From Bacillota bacterium (lineage in GTDB: Bacteria; Bacillota; Clostridia; Acetivibrionales; DSM-1351): a stretch of DNA of 55,901 nucleotides. Below, in pieces: positions 32,771-41,261 of the stretch. The stretch lies in assembly GCA_023397905.1 (NCBI GenBank), contig JAEWSZ010000068.1, positions 1-55,901 of the forward strand, in the 5' to 3' direction. Under the pieces are notes generated by a model. It worked only from the letters and a program-made list of their open reading frames with translations, was not told where the DNA came from and did not search any database. The position numbers and the translations under genes were made by a program. The first letter of the stretch is position 1; every line of letters begins with the position of its first letter.

Positions 32771-34162
32771 TCAATCAGAAAACGTAAATATCTGACCGAG
32801 GAATGTTATGCTTTGAACGTTTTCCGGCGGAACAAACGTCATCTTGAAGCTGAAGTCTGCCGACGTGCTGTCCCACGATGCGGCGACGAACCTTGGATAG
32901 ACCACCTCTCCGTTCTTAAGCGTGATTGATACATCTTCTGAGGCCGATATGTCTTTCCCAGGATAGATAACCTCTCCGTTCTTGGATACGCCTTCTGATG
33001 AAGCCGATACACTATTCATAATACTCTTAAGTTCCGGATCTCCATCGGCATAGCCCGGGGAAAGGTTTATTTCAAGTTTAGTAGCTCCGCAGGTGATTTT
33101 CGCTTCCCTGCCGGAAAAATCGGCGGTAAGTGTTCGCGGCACTATATGCTGTACAGTGCTGAACGCAATCTCCCAATCTCCGGTTATCGTGCGTGTGGCG
33201 TGTTTTCCGTTAAATACCAGCGACAGCGTATCTGGATCATGCTTGCCGATATCAAAGTCATCGCTCTTATTTCCGGCGGCGTCAAGTTCACTATGAGTTT
33301 CCCAAATGACTGTGCCATCTGGAGCTTTCAGGCCCAGGAGTCCGCTGCCCCATCCATATTGCGCTATTTCGTTGTCACGACGATGGATAGTCAGCTTCCC
33401 GTCATGTGTTTCAACCCCTGTGATTGCCATAAATTCAGCGCCCTGTACGACAACGGGCTGTGTTATGCCAATGTGCGTTCCGATATTAAAGTCAAGCGGC
33501 AGATTCTCCATCGTCTGTATGCCGGCACAGATCGCCTTCAGATGAAGTGACGCCGTTGTCGGTGCATCGTCGCCGTCGGCAATATCATATTGGATAATCG
33601 CAATGGCTGAATCCGTATCGGTGCCATAATTGACGACAGCTGGCACGGACTCTCCATTATCCTTTAAGAAATAAATCGTATCCGAAAGGCGGCCGCCTTC
33701 TATATCACGCAGTTGCAGCCGTATATAGGCGTTGTATCCTTCGACATAAGCGCCAAGCGGTGTGATTTCTATTCCGCGGTCTTCGATGGCTCCGGATACG
33801 GCTTCCCCGGTTGCTACAACTTTCTCGGCTTTGGGGTTGGCAAATATAGAATCATAGAATTCGCGGATATTGATTACGCCACTCGCTGCAAGTACGGTTA
33901 CAGAACCCAGGAGCAAGATGGCTAAGCAAGCGGCAATCAGCGCTATTCGGCGCACTGTACGCATATGCGTACGCCTCGGCTGCGTCCTGTAGGAAGACTG
34001 GGCCTGTTTCTCTCCGGTGATACTGTTTTCACACGTTTCACACATATTGATTTTCTTTAAAGTTAGCTCTTTAACTCTGTTGGCAGAAACCGCACTTTTT
34101 GCTGTAAGCTCCACAGAGTCGTCATATACATGATCCATAAGATTTGTGATTTTCAATTCCAT
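32771..34162 (-). CDS. DUF4179 anti-sigma-like membrane protein
   Basis: A 463-residue protein with a cytoplasmic N-terminal part (1-70, including the CETCEN motif), one membrane helix (about 72-92, IALIAACLAILLLGSVTVLA) and a large extracellular part starting with the DUF4179-type FYDSIFANPKAEKVV. The short C-terminal half carries the repeated phrase GEVIYPG/GEVVYPRF. It starts 41 bp inside the end of the ECF sigma gene with a perfect GGAGG site, so the two are coupled. It probably holds the sigma factor at the membrane and releases it in response to an envelope signal, as in SigW-type systems. Confidence 0.82.
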   Translation of the reverse strand: MELKITNLMDHVYDDSVELTAKSAVSANRVKELTLKKINMCETCENSITGEKQAQSSYRTQPRRTHMRTVRRIALIAACLAILLLGSVTVLAASGVINIREFYDSIFANPKAEKVVATGEAVSGAIEDRGIEITPLGAYVEGYNAYIRLQLRDIEGGRLSDTIYFLKDNGESVPAVVNYGTDTDSAIAIIQYDIADGDDAPTTASLHLKAICAGIQTMENLPLDFNIGTHIGITQPVVVQGAEFMAITGVETHDGKLTIHRRDNEIAQYGWGSGLLGLKAPDGTVIWETHSELDAAGNKSDDFDIGKHDPDTLSLVFNGKHATRTITGDWEIAFSTVQHIVPRTLTADFSGREAKITCGATKLEINLSPGYADGDPELKSIMNSVSASSEGVSKNGEVIYPGKDISASEDVSITLKNGEVVYPRFVAASWDSTSADFSFKMTFVPPENVQSITFLGQIFTFSD

Positions 34163-34700
34163 AATCTTTACCTCCTTTAATCAACTTTAACCGAAGCTTT
34201 TCACGACCACGGCTAAGCCTGGTTTTAACGGTGGAAGCATTCATCTGCATCTCATCGGCAATGACTGCGATTGGCTGGCAATAGTAGTAATGCCGCAGGA
34301 ATATTTCGCGGTCGGGCTGCTCCATTGATACGATGAATTGCCGAATCCAATCTATCATCTCCCGATTAAGGAATTCTCCCTCCAGGTCGTCATCAGACAC
34401 GAGAATGATATCATCGTCGATATGTATTTCCGTTCCCAGCTCCCGCAGTTTATTTTTTGCCCTGTTGCGCGCAATGCTTCCAAGATAGGCCTTAAGGCGG
34501 GGAGCATCCGTCTTATCGGCGTTGTTCCAAAGCGCCAGAAAAACATCGGAGCAAACCTCCTCAATGTCATGCTGTGTCATACAACTGCCGATTATGTTAT
34601 AGATTACTGCGCTGACATATGGAGTGTATCGGTCAATCAGACATGCGAGAGCATTGCTGTTCCCATGCCTTACGGCATGAAGTGCCTCGCTATCGTTCAT
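34122..34700 (-). CDS. ECF-type RNA polymerase sigma factor
   Basis: A 192-residue sigma-70 family factor of the extracytoplasmic function class. Region 2 (about 20-85) has DVFLALWNNAD and IARNRAKNKLRE, and region 4 (about 125-175) has LRHYYYCQPIAVIADEMQMN and VKTRLSRGREKLRL. The ATG at 34700 is preferred; an ATG 25 codons upstream has no ribosome site and would add a poorly conserved head. It overlaps the anti-sigma gene by 41 bp. A target promoter in front of the pair is likely but was not identified. The larger gap 34701-35178 otherwise holds only the gene fragment at 34847. Confidence 0.88.
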   Translation of the reverse strand: MNDSEALHAVRHGNSNALACLIDRYTPYVSAVIYNIIGSCMTQHDIEEVCSDVFLALWNNADKTDAPRLKAYLGSIARNRAKNKLRELGTEIHIDDDIILVSDDDLEGEFLNREMIDWIRQFIVSMEQPDREIFLRHYYYCQPIAVIADEMQMNASTVKTRLSRGREKLRLKLIKGGKDYGIENHKSYGSCI

Positions 34701-34846
34701 AAACTCATCACTTCTTCCTTTTGGTATTAACAGCTGTCGATTATAATAACACACAAAAATGTAATTTGGTTTCACTGCGGAGAATCTTTTATACTTTTTA
34801 ATTCTATTAAAAAAACATGTCGCCCCTTTGACGGAACAATATGTCT

Positions 34847-34990
34847 TTATTCTGAAATATACAGAAATAGCTCCCTCATAATCTCTAAATCAAAATTCAT
34901 TTTGTTTTTTTCATCAGAGAGATTATCTTCCCAACTATCACCCAAGTCTTTCCAATAGTAAGAAGGAATTATTAATACAAGATCCTACAT
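34847..34990 (-). pseudogene. C-terminal fragment of an unknown protein
   Basis: A minus-strand frame ending at 34847-34849 reads about 45 residues with protein-like composition: LVLIIPSYYWKDLGDSWEDN then KMNFDLEIMRELFLYISE. An in-frame stop bounds it upstream near 34988, where a short direct repeat ATCTTGTAT occurs twice. It has no start or ribosome site, so it is probably the tail of a gene cut by rearrangement. I do not recognise the family. Confidence 0.35.
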
Positions 34991-35178
34991 AAATGATACA
35001 AGATTTATATGCGGTTTTGCAAATATTGAACGGGAAAGACACCTATGCTCCGGCGGATTAAAGCCGTTAAAAATTTAGGTTAAAAAATATTGTATAAAAA
35101 TTTTTCGAAACGAATTGCAAAAATAATGTTTACGTGCTAATATATCATAGTGACAATAAAAGCTTAAAACATTGACAC

Positions 35179-35254
35179 GGGGCATTAGCGCAGCTGGGAG
35201 CGCATCACACTGGCAGTGTGGGGGTCAGGGGTTCGAATCCCCTATGCTCCACCA
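35179..35254 (+). tRNA. tRNA-Ala(GGC)
   Basis: A complete cloverleaf. The acceptor stem GGGGCAT/ATGCTCC has the G3-U70 wobble that identifies alanine tRNA. The D arm is GCGC...GCGC, and the anticodon arm is TCACA-CTGGCAG-TGTGG, giving anticodon GGC. The T arm is AGGGG-TTCGAAT-CCCCT, followed by the discriminator A and an encoded CCA. The gene is not in a tRNA cluster. Confidence 0.95.
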
Positions 35255-35262
35255 CAATTTGT

Positions 35263-35292
35263 CTGAAAAGCCTGATTTATCAGGTTTTTCAG
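35263..35292 (+). terminator. Terminator after tRNA-Ala
   Basis: CTGAAAAGCCTGA (35263-35275) pairs with TCAGGTTTTTCAG (35280-35292) around a four-base loop; the next bases are AGCGTTTTGAG. The stem carries its own T-run. It ends the tRNA transcript. Confidence 0.7.
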
Positions 35293-35305
35293 CGTTTTGA
35301 GAGTG

Positions 35306-35354
35306 AAAAAGGACACTGGATTTGAATGGAATTTTCAAATTTGGTGTCCTTTTT
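35306..35354. repeat. Long inverted repeat beside the transposase remnant
   Basis: AAAAAGGACACTGGATTTGA and the matching arm TCAAATTTGGTGTCCTTTTT form an almost perfect hairpin of about 20-bp arms (35306-35326 and 35334-35354) with three mismatches. It lies 33 bp from the stop of the transposase remnant, so it may be a terminator of the former insertion sequence or its terminal repeat region. Confidence 0.55.
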
Positions 35355-35387
35355 GCATTTTATACTGAAAAAAGGTGGAATATCCCT

Positions 35388-35590
35388 CTACATTGCTTCG
35401 ATTAATTTCTTAACTCCCACCATATTTATCGCTCTTCTCAAATTGTATGCAAGGAAACTGAGCCCCAGCTCCGCGGTGACCTTTTCTTTTCCCTTGCATA
35501 ACAGATAGTGTGTGTTTCACCAATGCATATTCGTATCTTCTATGGCAAGATGTTTTCCTTTATCCTGATAAAGATTTGACATGGTGTTTC
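35388..35590 (-). pseudogene. IS1182-type transposase C-terminal remnant with frameshift
   Basis: The minus-strand frame ending at 35388 reads ETHYLLCKGKEKVTAELGLS then FLAYNLRRAINMVGVKKLIE, the conserved end of IS1182-family DDE transposases. Upstream, the protein continues in another frame as KGKHLAIEDTNMHW before a stop, so at least one frameshift and stop have broken it. The N-terminal two thirds are missing. The remaining part of the 35255-35967 gap holds the inverted repeat at 35306-35354 and AT-rich DNA without other genes. Confidence 0.7.
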
Positions 35591-35967
35591 CTTCAGATAT
35601 GCTCAGTACAAATATCCAGATAATTATATTAAATCTTCTGCAACATAACTTCTGTTGCACCGTTAAAAGCGGAAATTACAAATTCATTCAACAAACTTAT
35701 ACTGACATATGATTTGTATGTGCTGCTTTATGGATTAAATATCAATATGAGACAATAAATCAAAATAATACAAGCTCAAATTTTGCATTTTGTGTTAGGA
35801 TTATTTTGAAACTATTACATTATTTGGAGTAATTACCTAAGCAAACGAGAACGAAAGGATCGTATGGAAATAAAAACGCAGAGGGCTGACTTTAAAATTA
35901 TATAGGCATAAAATAGCTGGAAAAGAATTGTTTTTGTAAAAAAATAACGATTAGGAGAGTAAATATT

Positions 35968-38316
35968 ATGCTGAGAAAAGTATTAAGTATTATGTTAAGT
36001 ATGGCAATAATATTTTCAATAGCACTGAGTTTTGGAGTGCCTGCTTCCGCAGCAACTGTAGTTCCTGGAGAGAAAATTGCTTTATTGGCACTTTCAAACA
36101 ACAATTATATTTGCGCTGAAAATTCAGGAACTAATCCTCTGATTGCAAACAAAACAACTCATGGTTTATCTGAGGAATTTATTGTTGTAGATGCTGGAGA
36201 AGGATTATTTGCATTACAAGCTACTGCAAATAACAAGTATGTATCAGTTCAATCTAATAATCAATTAATAGCTTCGGCAACTTCAATTGGTGCAAATGAG
36301 AAATTTCAAATAATCGATGCAGGTGGTTCAAATATTAATATTAAAGCAAATGTAAATGGAAAATTCGTATGTGCTGATATATCTGCCACACTGCCGGTGA
36401 CGGCAGATAGAACGGCAGCCGGATCATGGGAAGTTTTCCAAAAGGTATTGGTATCGTCAACACAACCTTCCTCCGTACCTTTTAGTAGAACCGGCTGGAC
36501 GGCAACCGCTTCACTAAATAATGGGGCAGCAGGTAATGCCCTCGATGGAAATGCAAACACGAGATGGGATACAGCTGCATTACAAGCTAATGGACAGTGG
36601 TATACCGTAGATATGAAAGAGAATAAAACATTTAATAGAATCACCCTGGATACAACAGCCAGTTCAGGTGATTATCCAAGGGGCTATCAAGTATTTGTGT
36701 CCACTGATGGAACAAATTTTGGAAGTGCTATTATAACAGGTACGGGTGATGGAAGTATTACTGATATTATGTTTACATCACAGACTGCAAGATATATTAA
36801 AATCGTTCAAACAGGTACATCCGGCGGCTATTGGTCCATTCATGAGTATAATGTATATAATGGCACTAATCCAGTACCAGTACGAGGACTGCTTGGAGTT
36901 ACCTTTGGGTTTAGTACAGAAACGTTACATGGGGGACCATATTACAATCAAGGTAATCAAATATACAATTTACCCTTATTTAAAGCAACCAGTGATGAAA
37001 CACAGTTCTGGGATAATTATGTAGAAGAGATAGCTTATAGTGGTGTGGATTTTGTAGCTCCGACCATCCGTGGTTTTATAACTCCGGATGTTATAGACAG
37101 TAATGGTAATTATGCAAATGCAGGAGGAGATACAAGACTTCTTAGCGGATTGGTAAGTGCCATTAATCGTCGCGGACTAGAAAGCAAGATCAAAATTAGT
37201 TGCCTTGATGACACTCCAGCTTCAATGACAGATAAAAAGAATATGGCTAAGTATGGAATCAGAGGATATACACCTTTATTTGATATCGCAGATGTGAATG
37301 GTATGGGTGAAGGAGGATACAAATATTGGTGGGATAATAATCTAAGAACATTTTTCAGTACTGTTCCTGATAGTATGAGATTAAAAATTGATGGAAGACC
37401 AGTAGTTTATGAATGGGGAATCGGAAATTTTGCATTCACCAATCAGGGGGGAGGTAATTTAAAAAAGATGATAGAGTATATGCGTCAACGTGCACAAGCT
37501 GAGTTCGGAATCAATCCATATCTTATCGTTGATAAGTCATGGATTGATGTTGATCCAACATGCTCTTCTGTAATTGATGGAGTACATACTTGGTTTGGTG
37601 TTCCAGGTGGTTTCTCAAATTATACTTTTAATGGGAAGAAATTCGGTTGCCTTGTACCGGAATTCAAATTTGCTGTGGGCTCAACCAATATGGTAATTGA
37701 TCCAAACCATGGACAAACTTTGGATAGTTATTTGAAATCAACAGTAGATTCAGGTGCAAATATTACATTACTTGAAGGCTTCAGCGATTGGGAAGAAAAT
37801 GCTGCTGTTTGGAGAACAAAGGATTTACCTTATGATCAATCGCACTCTGATTATCCTAACCAACGAATCAATATACTTAGAAAACACTCAGCAAATCCAT
37901 TTCCAACTGATTTAAAGGTTGAAGCTGAAGGATGTGACAGCTATAGCGATACAACGACTGGAAATGCGGGTGGAATATTTAGAGATGGTAATATTGATAT
38001 CCAGGCAACAACGGATACAAATTTAGGCTGGAACGTATTTAATACAGCTGCAGGTGAATGGCTACAATGGCAGGAAATACCGATGCAAGGAGCGTTGACT
38101 TTAAAGGCGAGAATTGCGACAAATGCAACGGGTAAGAGGATTCGCTTTGTGATAGACGGTACAGCAGGAACAACAATTACACTTCCAAATACAGGCGGAT
38201 TACAAACCTGGGAAACTGTAAATGCCGGGACTTTTAATTTTGAACAAGGAAATTACCATACTGTAAGGATTGAATTCCTTGATAGTGGTGTGAACTTAAA
38301 CTACTGGACAAATTAA
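35968..38316 (+). CDS. Secreted DUF5010 glycosidase-like protein with beta-trefoil, F5/8-type and C-terminal binding modules
   Basis: A 782-residue exported protein. It has a signal peptide (1-29, ending PASAAT); a fascin/trefoil-like domain (31-155) with repeated NNNYICAENSG and NNKYVSVQSN units; an F5/8C (CBM32-like) domain (165-300, NALDGNANTRWDT and YPRGYQVFVSTDG); a DUF5010 domain (about 305-640); and a C-terminal sugar-binding-like domain (650-782, VEAEGCDSYSD). DUF5010 is thought to be a GH99/GH71-like barrel; WGIGNFAF and LLEGFSDWEENA look like active-site-rich segments. AGGAGA precedes the ATG. Codons are markedly richer in A and T than those of neighbouring genes, and the gene lies next to a transposase remnant and a tRNA, so recent acquisition is likely. 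The substrate is unknown. Confidence 0.8.
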   Translation: MLRKVLSIMLSMAIIFSIALSFGVPASAATVVPGEKIALLALSNNNYICAENSGTNPLIANKTTHGLSEEFIVVDAGEGLFALQATANNKYVSVQSNNQLIASATSIGANEKFQIIDAGGSNINIKANVNGKFVCADISATLPVTADRTAAGSWEVFQKVLVSSTQPSSVPFSRTGWTATASLNNGAAGNALDGNANTRWDTAALQANGQWYTVDMKENKTFNRITLDTTASSGDYPRGYQVFVSTDGTNFGSAIITGTGDGSITDIMFTSQTARYIKIVQTGTSGGYWSIHEYNVYNGTNPVPVRGLLGVTFGFSTETLHGGPYYNQGNQIYNLPLFKATSDETQFWDNYVEEIAYSGVDFVAPTIRGFITPDVIDSNGNYANAGGDTRLLSGLVSAINRRGLESKIKISCLDDTPASMTDKKNMAKYGIRGYTPLFDIADVNGMGEGGYKYWWDNNLRTFFSTVPDSMRLKIDGRPVVYEWGIGNFAFTNQGGGNLKKMIEYMRQRAQAEFGINPYLIVDKSWIDVDPTCSSVIDGVHTWFGVPGGFSNYTFNGKKFGCLVPEFKFAVGSTNMVIDPNHGQTLDSYLKSTVDSGANITLLEGFSDWEENAAVWRTKDLPYDQSHSDYPNQRINILRKHSANPFPTDLKVEAEGCDSYSDTTTGNAGGIFRDGNIDIQATTDTNLGWNVFNTAAGEWLQWQEIPMQGALTLKARIATNATGKRIRFVIDGTAGTTITLPNTGGLQTWETVNAGTFNFEQGNYHTVRIEFLDSGVNLNYWTN

Positions 38317-38354
38317 TATTTAGATAGATGACAGATGCAGTCTGACCACAATCG

Positions 38355-38398
38355 AAACCTGTTGAAAAAGTTGTAATTGCTTTTCCGGCAGGTTTTTT
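38355..38398 (+). terminator. Terminator after the DUF5010 gene
   Basis: AAACCTG (38355-38361) and the adjoining bases pair with CTTTTCCGGCAGG, followed by a six-T run. It lies about 40 bp after the stop of the gene. Confidence 0.7.
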
Positions 38399-38522
38399 GT
38401 TATGATGAAAACAATTATCTGCGTCTTATTGGCCGATAGAGGAATCCGCACTAAATGTTACTATAATTGCAAATACTCTGATGTCTTTTTTCAGACAGTC
38501 TGTTGCCATTTTAAATAAGGAA

Positions 38523-38551
38523 TTGACATCTATGGAGAAATATTATATTAT
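38523..38551 (+). promoter_or_regulatory. Strong promoter of the TetR/hydrolase unit
   Basis: TTGACA (38523-38528), 17 bp, TATTAT (38546-38551): an almost ideal sigma-A promoter. The expected start near 38559 overlaps the palindrome at 38562-38573. Confidence 0.8.
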
Positions 38552-38561
38552 TTTTATACAG

Positions 38562-38573
38562 ACCGACGTCGGT
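38562..38573. promoter_or_regulatory. Probable TetR operator
   Basis: ACCGACGTCGGT is a perfect 12-bp palindrome at the expected transcription start of the TetR gene and 30 bp before its start codon. It also fits the type of GC-rich TetR sites with a central CG. It probably mediates autoregulation. Confidence 0.65.
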
Positions 38574-38602
38574 TTTAATCTTAATTGAAAGAAGGTACTC
38601 GC

Positions 38603-39244
38603 TTGTCACAAAAAAAAGACCCGGCAATTCGAAAGAATGAAATCATACGAGCAGCTGAAGAATTGTTCCTTGCGCAAGGCTATGAAGCAACGACGGTGGA
38701 GCATATCCTTCAGCGCACAGGTTTATCTAAAGGCGGATTTTATCATCACTTCAAATCCAAAGATGATGTGCTCATGGTTATTTTAGACAGAATTACAGAC
38801 GAAACGATTCAGATCGCACAGGAAATAGCGGATAAGCAAGGAATCAGCGCACTTGAGAAATTTGCACTTTTTTTCAGACAGCAAATGGAACTGAAAATAC
38901 CAAAAGCCGATATGATACGCGCCTTCTATGAAGAACGTAATCAGAACCCGCAATTCCATAAGCATAATGCGATGATATGGAACAAATATGTGCCAGTGAT
39001 CACCCAAATCGTCAAGCAGGGGATCACCGAGGGAAGCATGACTGTGAAATATCCCGAAGAGTCCGTGCAACTGCTCTTTGGTGCGATCGCGTCCCTTTAT
39101 GATTTATACCATCTCGGGACTGATGACGTTAAAATGACCGACGAAATGAGGCGTTATATTGAGGCGCTGGAGGAAATTTTCTCAAGAGCATTTGGCATCG
39201 ACGTACCAAAAGAGTTAATAGAAACAATTCTCAACAAAATATGA
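38603..39244 (+). CDS. TetR-family transcriptional regulator
   Basis: A 213-residue regulator. Residues 10-55 carry the TetR helix-turn-helix (EIIRAAEELFLAQGYEATTV then ILQRTGLSKGGFYHHFKSKD), and the rest is the helical ligand-binding domain. TTG at 38603 is preferred since AAGAAGG lies six bases upstream; a second TTG 18 bp earlier is possible. It has a strong promoter and a perfect palindrome upstream and precedes a hydrolase gene by 18 bp, so it controls itself and the hydrolase. Confidence 0.9.
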   Translation: MSQKKDPAIRKNEIIRAAEELFLAQGYEATTVEHILQRTGLSKGGFYHHFKSKDDVLMVILDRITDETIQIAQEIADKQGISALEKFALFFRQQMELKIPKADMIRAFYEERNQNPQFHKHNAMIWNKYVPVITQIVKQGITEGSMTVKYPEESVQLLFGAIASLYDLYHLGTDDVKMTDEMRRYIEALEEIFSRAFGIDVPKELIETILNKI

Positions 39245-39262
39245 GGATCGGAGGTTTTAGAA

Positions 39263-40474
39263 ATGAAAAATCAGAAGGATATCGGGGTACGGCAAAAACA
39301 TCATTACTACTTTAAGAATGGCACCATGGATTTTGCAGTCGGCTGGCTGCTCGGCTACAGTCAGATCGGCGGGCTTTCCGCAGGCGAGATATATGACTGC
39401 CTGAACAAAATACGGGATAATAAGCCGGATTCGTGGATAAAGGCATTTACCGATGGAATGGCCTATGAGGAAAAAGAAGCGGATAAATACGAAAAAGCCG
39501 GGGACTTGTCCGGCGCTGGTATGAAATATCTAGCCTGTGCACATGCTGCGAGGGCGGTTCTTCATATGTGTGATCCGGCAGGCAGTCAAGCCATTGAGAC
39601 AACCCGGACGATGGAGAACGCATTCCAAAAGGCTATGGAATGCTGGGACACAGGTCTGCACGCGTATGATTTTGATTTCAACGGCAAAAAGCTGCCCGGA
39701 TATTTTACCAAGGACTTTAACAATGAAAGGCCTTTATATATCATCATCGGCGGAGGTGATACCTATCGTGAAGACCTGTACTTTTTTGGCGGTGCGGAAG
39801 CCTTAAAACGCGGGTATAACGTCTTGCTGGTAGATCTGCCGGGGCAAGGCCGGACGCCGTATGACAATCTGCACTTTAATAGAGACACAGTGGCAGCCAT
39901 GGAGATGGTGATTGACCAGGTCGAAAAGCTTGGATTTGCAGGAAAAAAAATATTATCTGGGTATAGCGGCGGCGGATATTTTACCACAATGCTTATGGCG
40001 AAAAATCCACGAATCGACGCCTGGATTGCCAGTACGCCAATATTTGATTTCAAGACCGCAATAGAAACTGCAATACCATCGCTGTTAACAAAGAACCCTT
40101 CCGGATGGCTTCCCGGAATGTTGGTTCAGATAGCCGGGAATCTGAATAAATCCCTTGAGGCCGCACTGAAAAAGTACGAATGGCAGTTCGGAGCCGGAGG
40201 ATTTGCAAACCTGCTTCAGACCTTTGAGGACATCGGTGTAGCAGATTATACGAAAATTGATACTCCATCAATGTTTTTGCTCGGATTAAGTGAAGACGTG
40301 GAGAGCAAGCGGCAGGCACAGCTTATTTATAACTCTTTAGTCACCCGTCAACCCGATTCCAAAATGATAGAGTTTGCCTCGGAAAGCGGAGCGGATGCCC
40401 ATTGCCAGGTAAATAATCTGTTATGGGCACAACATCATATTTTTAACTGGCTAAGAGAAATTGGGCTCCACTGA
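39263..40474 (+). CDS. Alpha/beta hydrolase (FrsA-like / dihydropseudooxynicotine hydrolase-like)
   Basis: A 403-residue enzyme. An N-terminal helical part (1-130) precedes the alpha/beta core. The core shows an oxyanion and loop region YIIIGGGDTYREDLYFFGG, LLVDLPGQGRTPYD and the nucleophile elbow GYSGGG (Ser about 235), followed by a late acidic residue and a His in ADAHCQ. The family cleaves C-C bonds or esters in different members. It is cotranscribed with the TetR gene; GGAGG lies 8 bases before the ATG. Substrate is unknown, presumably the TetR ligand or a relative. Confidence 0.82.
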   Translation: MKNQKDIGVRQKHHYYFKNGTMDFAVGWLLGYSQIGGLSAGEIYDCLNKIRDNKPDSWIKAFTDGMAYEEKEADKYEKAGDLSGAGMKYLACAHAARAVLHMCDPAGSQAIETTRTMENAFQKAMECWDTGLHAYDFDFNGKKLPGYFTKDFNNERPLYIIIGGGDTYREDLYFFGGAEALKRGYNVLLVDLPGQGRTPYDNLHFNRDTVAAMEMVIDQVEKLGFAGKKILSGYSGGGYFTTMLMAKNPRIDAWIASTPIFDFKTAIETAIPSLLTKNPSGWLPGMLVQIAGNLNKSLEAALKKYEWQFGAGGFANLLQTFEDIGVADYTKIDTPSMFLLGLSEDVESKRQAQLIYNSLVTRQPDSKMIEFASESGADAHCQVNNLLWAQHHIFNWLREIGLH

Positions 40475-40599
40475 AGTTTAAATCCTTTTTCCGCTATTAT
40501 TCCATACGCATAACATGCAAAAGAACTTGAACTCTTGCGGTGATAATTTTACCAGACCTATTACAAAAAACACATTCATTATTTCGATGTTTTTTGAAT

Positions 40600-41157
40600 T
40601 TATACGCCCTTAAATATCACCGGCTGTTTACCGAAAAGGTCGTTCAGCGTGTCGGAAATATTCAGTGAATTGTCTTCGTCAAACTGAGTGATTGCAACAC
40701 GCAACGCAGTAAAGAGCATTGCCGCACGAATGTGTATGAAATATTGCCAGTTCCTGTCGTCCAGGCCGACATCTTCTTTAATAAATTTCAGTTTTTCTCC
40801 GATTATAAAGGTAAGCCGGGTTTGAAACTCCCCATACAGATTTGCTTTGATCAAGGATAAAAAGAGTTCTTTCTGGGCAAGCCAGATATCAAATAGAGAT
40901 TTAACCACCACATTGGAATCGGTATGAGGCCCCATACGCCGGATCAAATCGGTGAATACCGATTCCATACGGTACAGCACAACATCCGATTTGTCGTCAA
41001 ACAAACGGTAAAAGGTGGCTCTGCCCACGCCGGACGCGCTGACAATCTGTGTGACGGTGATATCGTTATAATCCTGCACGCGCATCAACTCTTCCAAAGA
41101 TTTGCAAATGAGTTTTGCTGATTGTGTTTTTCGTTTATCATTTCCGATGCGATACAT
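40600..41157 (-). CDS. TetR-family transcriptional regulator, divergent from an amidohydrolase
   Basis: A 185-residue regulator. The helix-turn-helix covers residues 10-55 (KSLEELMRVQDYNDITVTQI then VSASGVGRATFYRLFDDKSD). The ATG at 41157 is favoured by AGGAGTG upstream; an ATG nine codons earlier lacks a site. It is divergent from the amidohydrolase gene, with a palindrome midway, so it probably represses both. It faces the end of the preceding alpha/beta hydrolase gene. Confidence 0.9.
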   Translation of the reverse strand: MYRIGNDKRKTQSAKLICKSLEELMRVQDYNDITVTQIVSASGVGRATFYRLFDDKSDVVLYRMESVFTDLIRRMGPHTDSNVVVKSLFDIWLAQKELFLSLIKANLYGEFQTRLTFIIGEKLKFIKEDVGLDDRNWQYFIHIRAAMLFTALRVAITQFDEDNSLNISDTLNDLFGKQPVIFKGV

Positions 41158-41207
41158 TACCGCCACTCCTGTTCCACTTCTCACTATTGTGTTGATTTCC
41201 TTTGAAC

Positions 41208-41229
41208 TTATGATATATTTGTATCATAA
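41208..41229. promoter_or_regulatory. Palindromic operator between the TetR and amidohydrolase genes
   Basis: TTATGATA-N6-TATCATAA, a perfect 8+8 palindrome about 50 bp upstream of the TetR gene and 32 bp upstream of the amidohydrolase start. It is the natural binding site for the TetR protein in the divergent region 41158-41261. Confidence 0.7.
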
Positions 41230-41261
41230 ATTCTGTTTTTTTGCAAGAAAGGTTTAATATT

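Noticed and set aside
35179..35254. tRNA as proven prophage or ICE attachment site
   Set aside because: No integrase gene and no duplicated tRNA end were seen in the window, so only a general acquisition hot spot is suggested.
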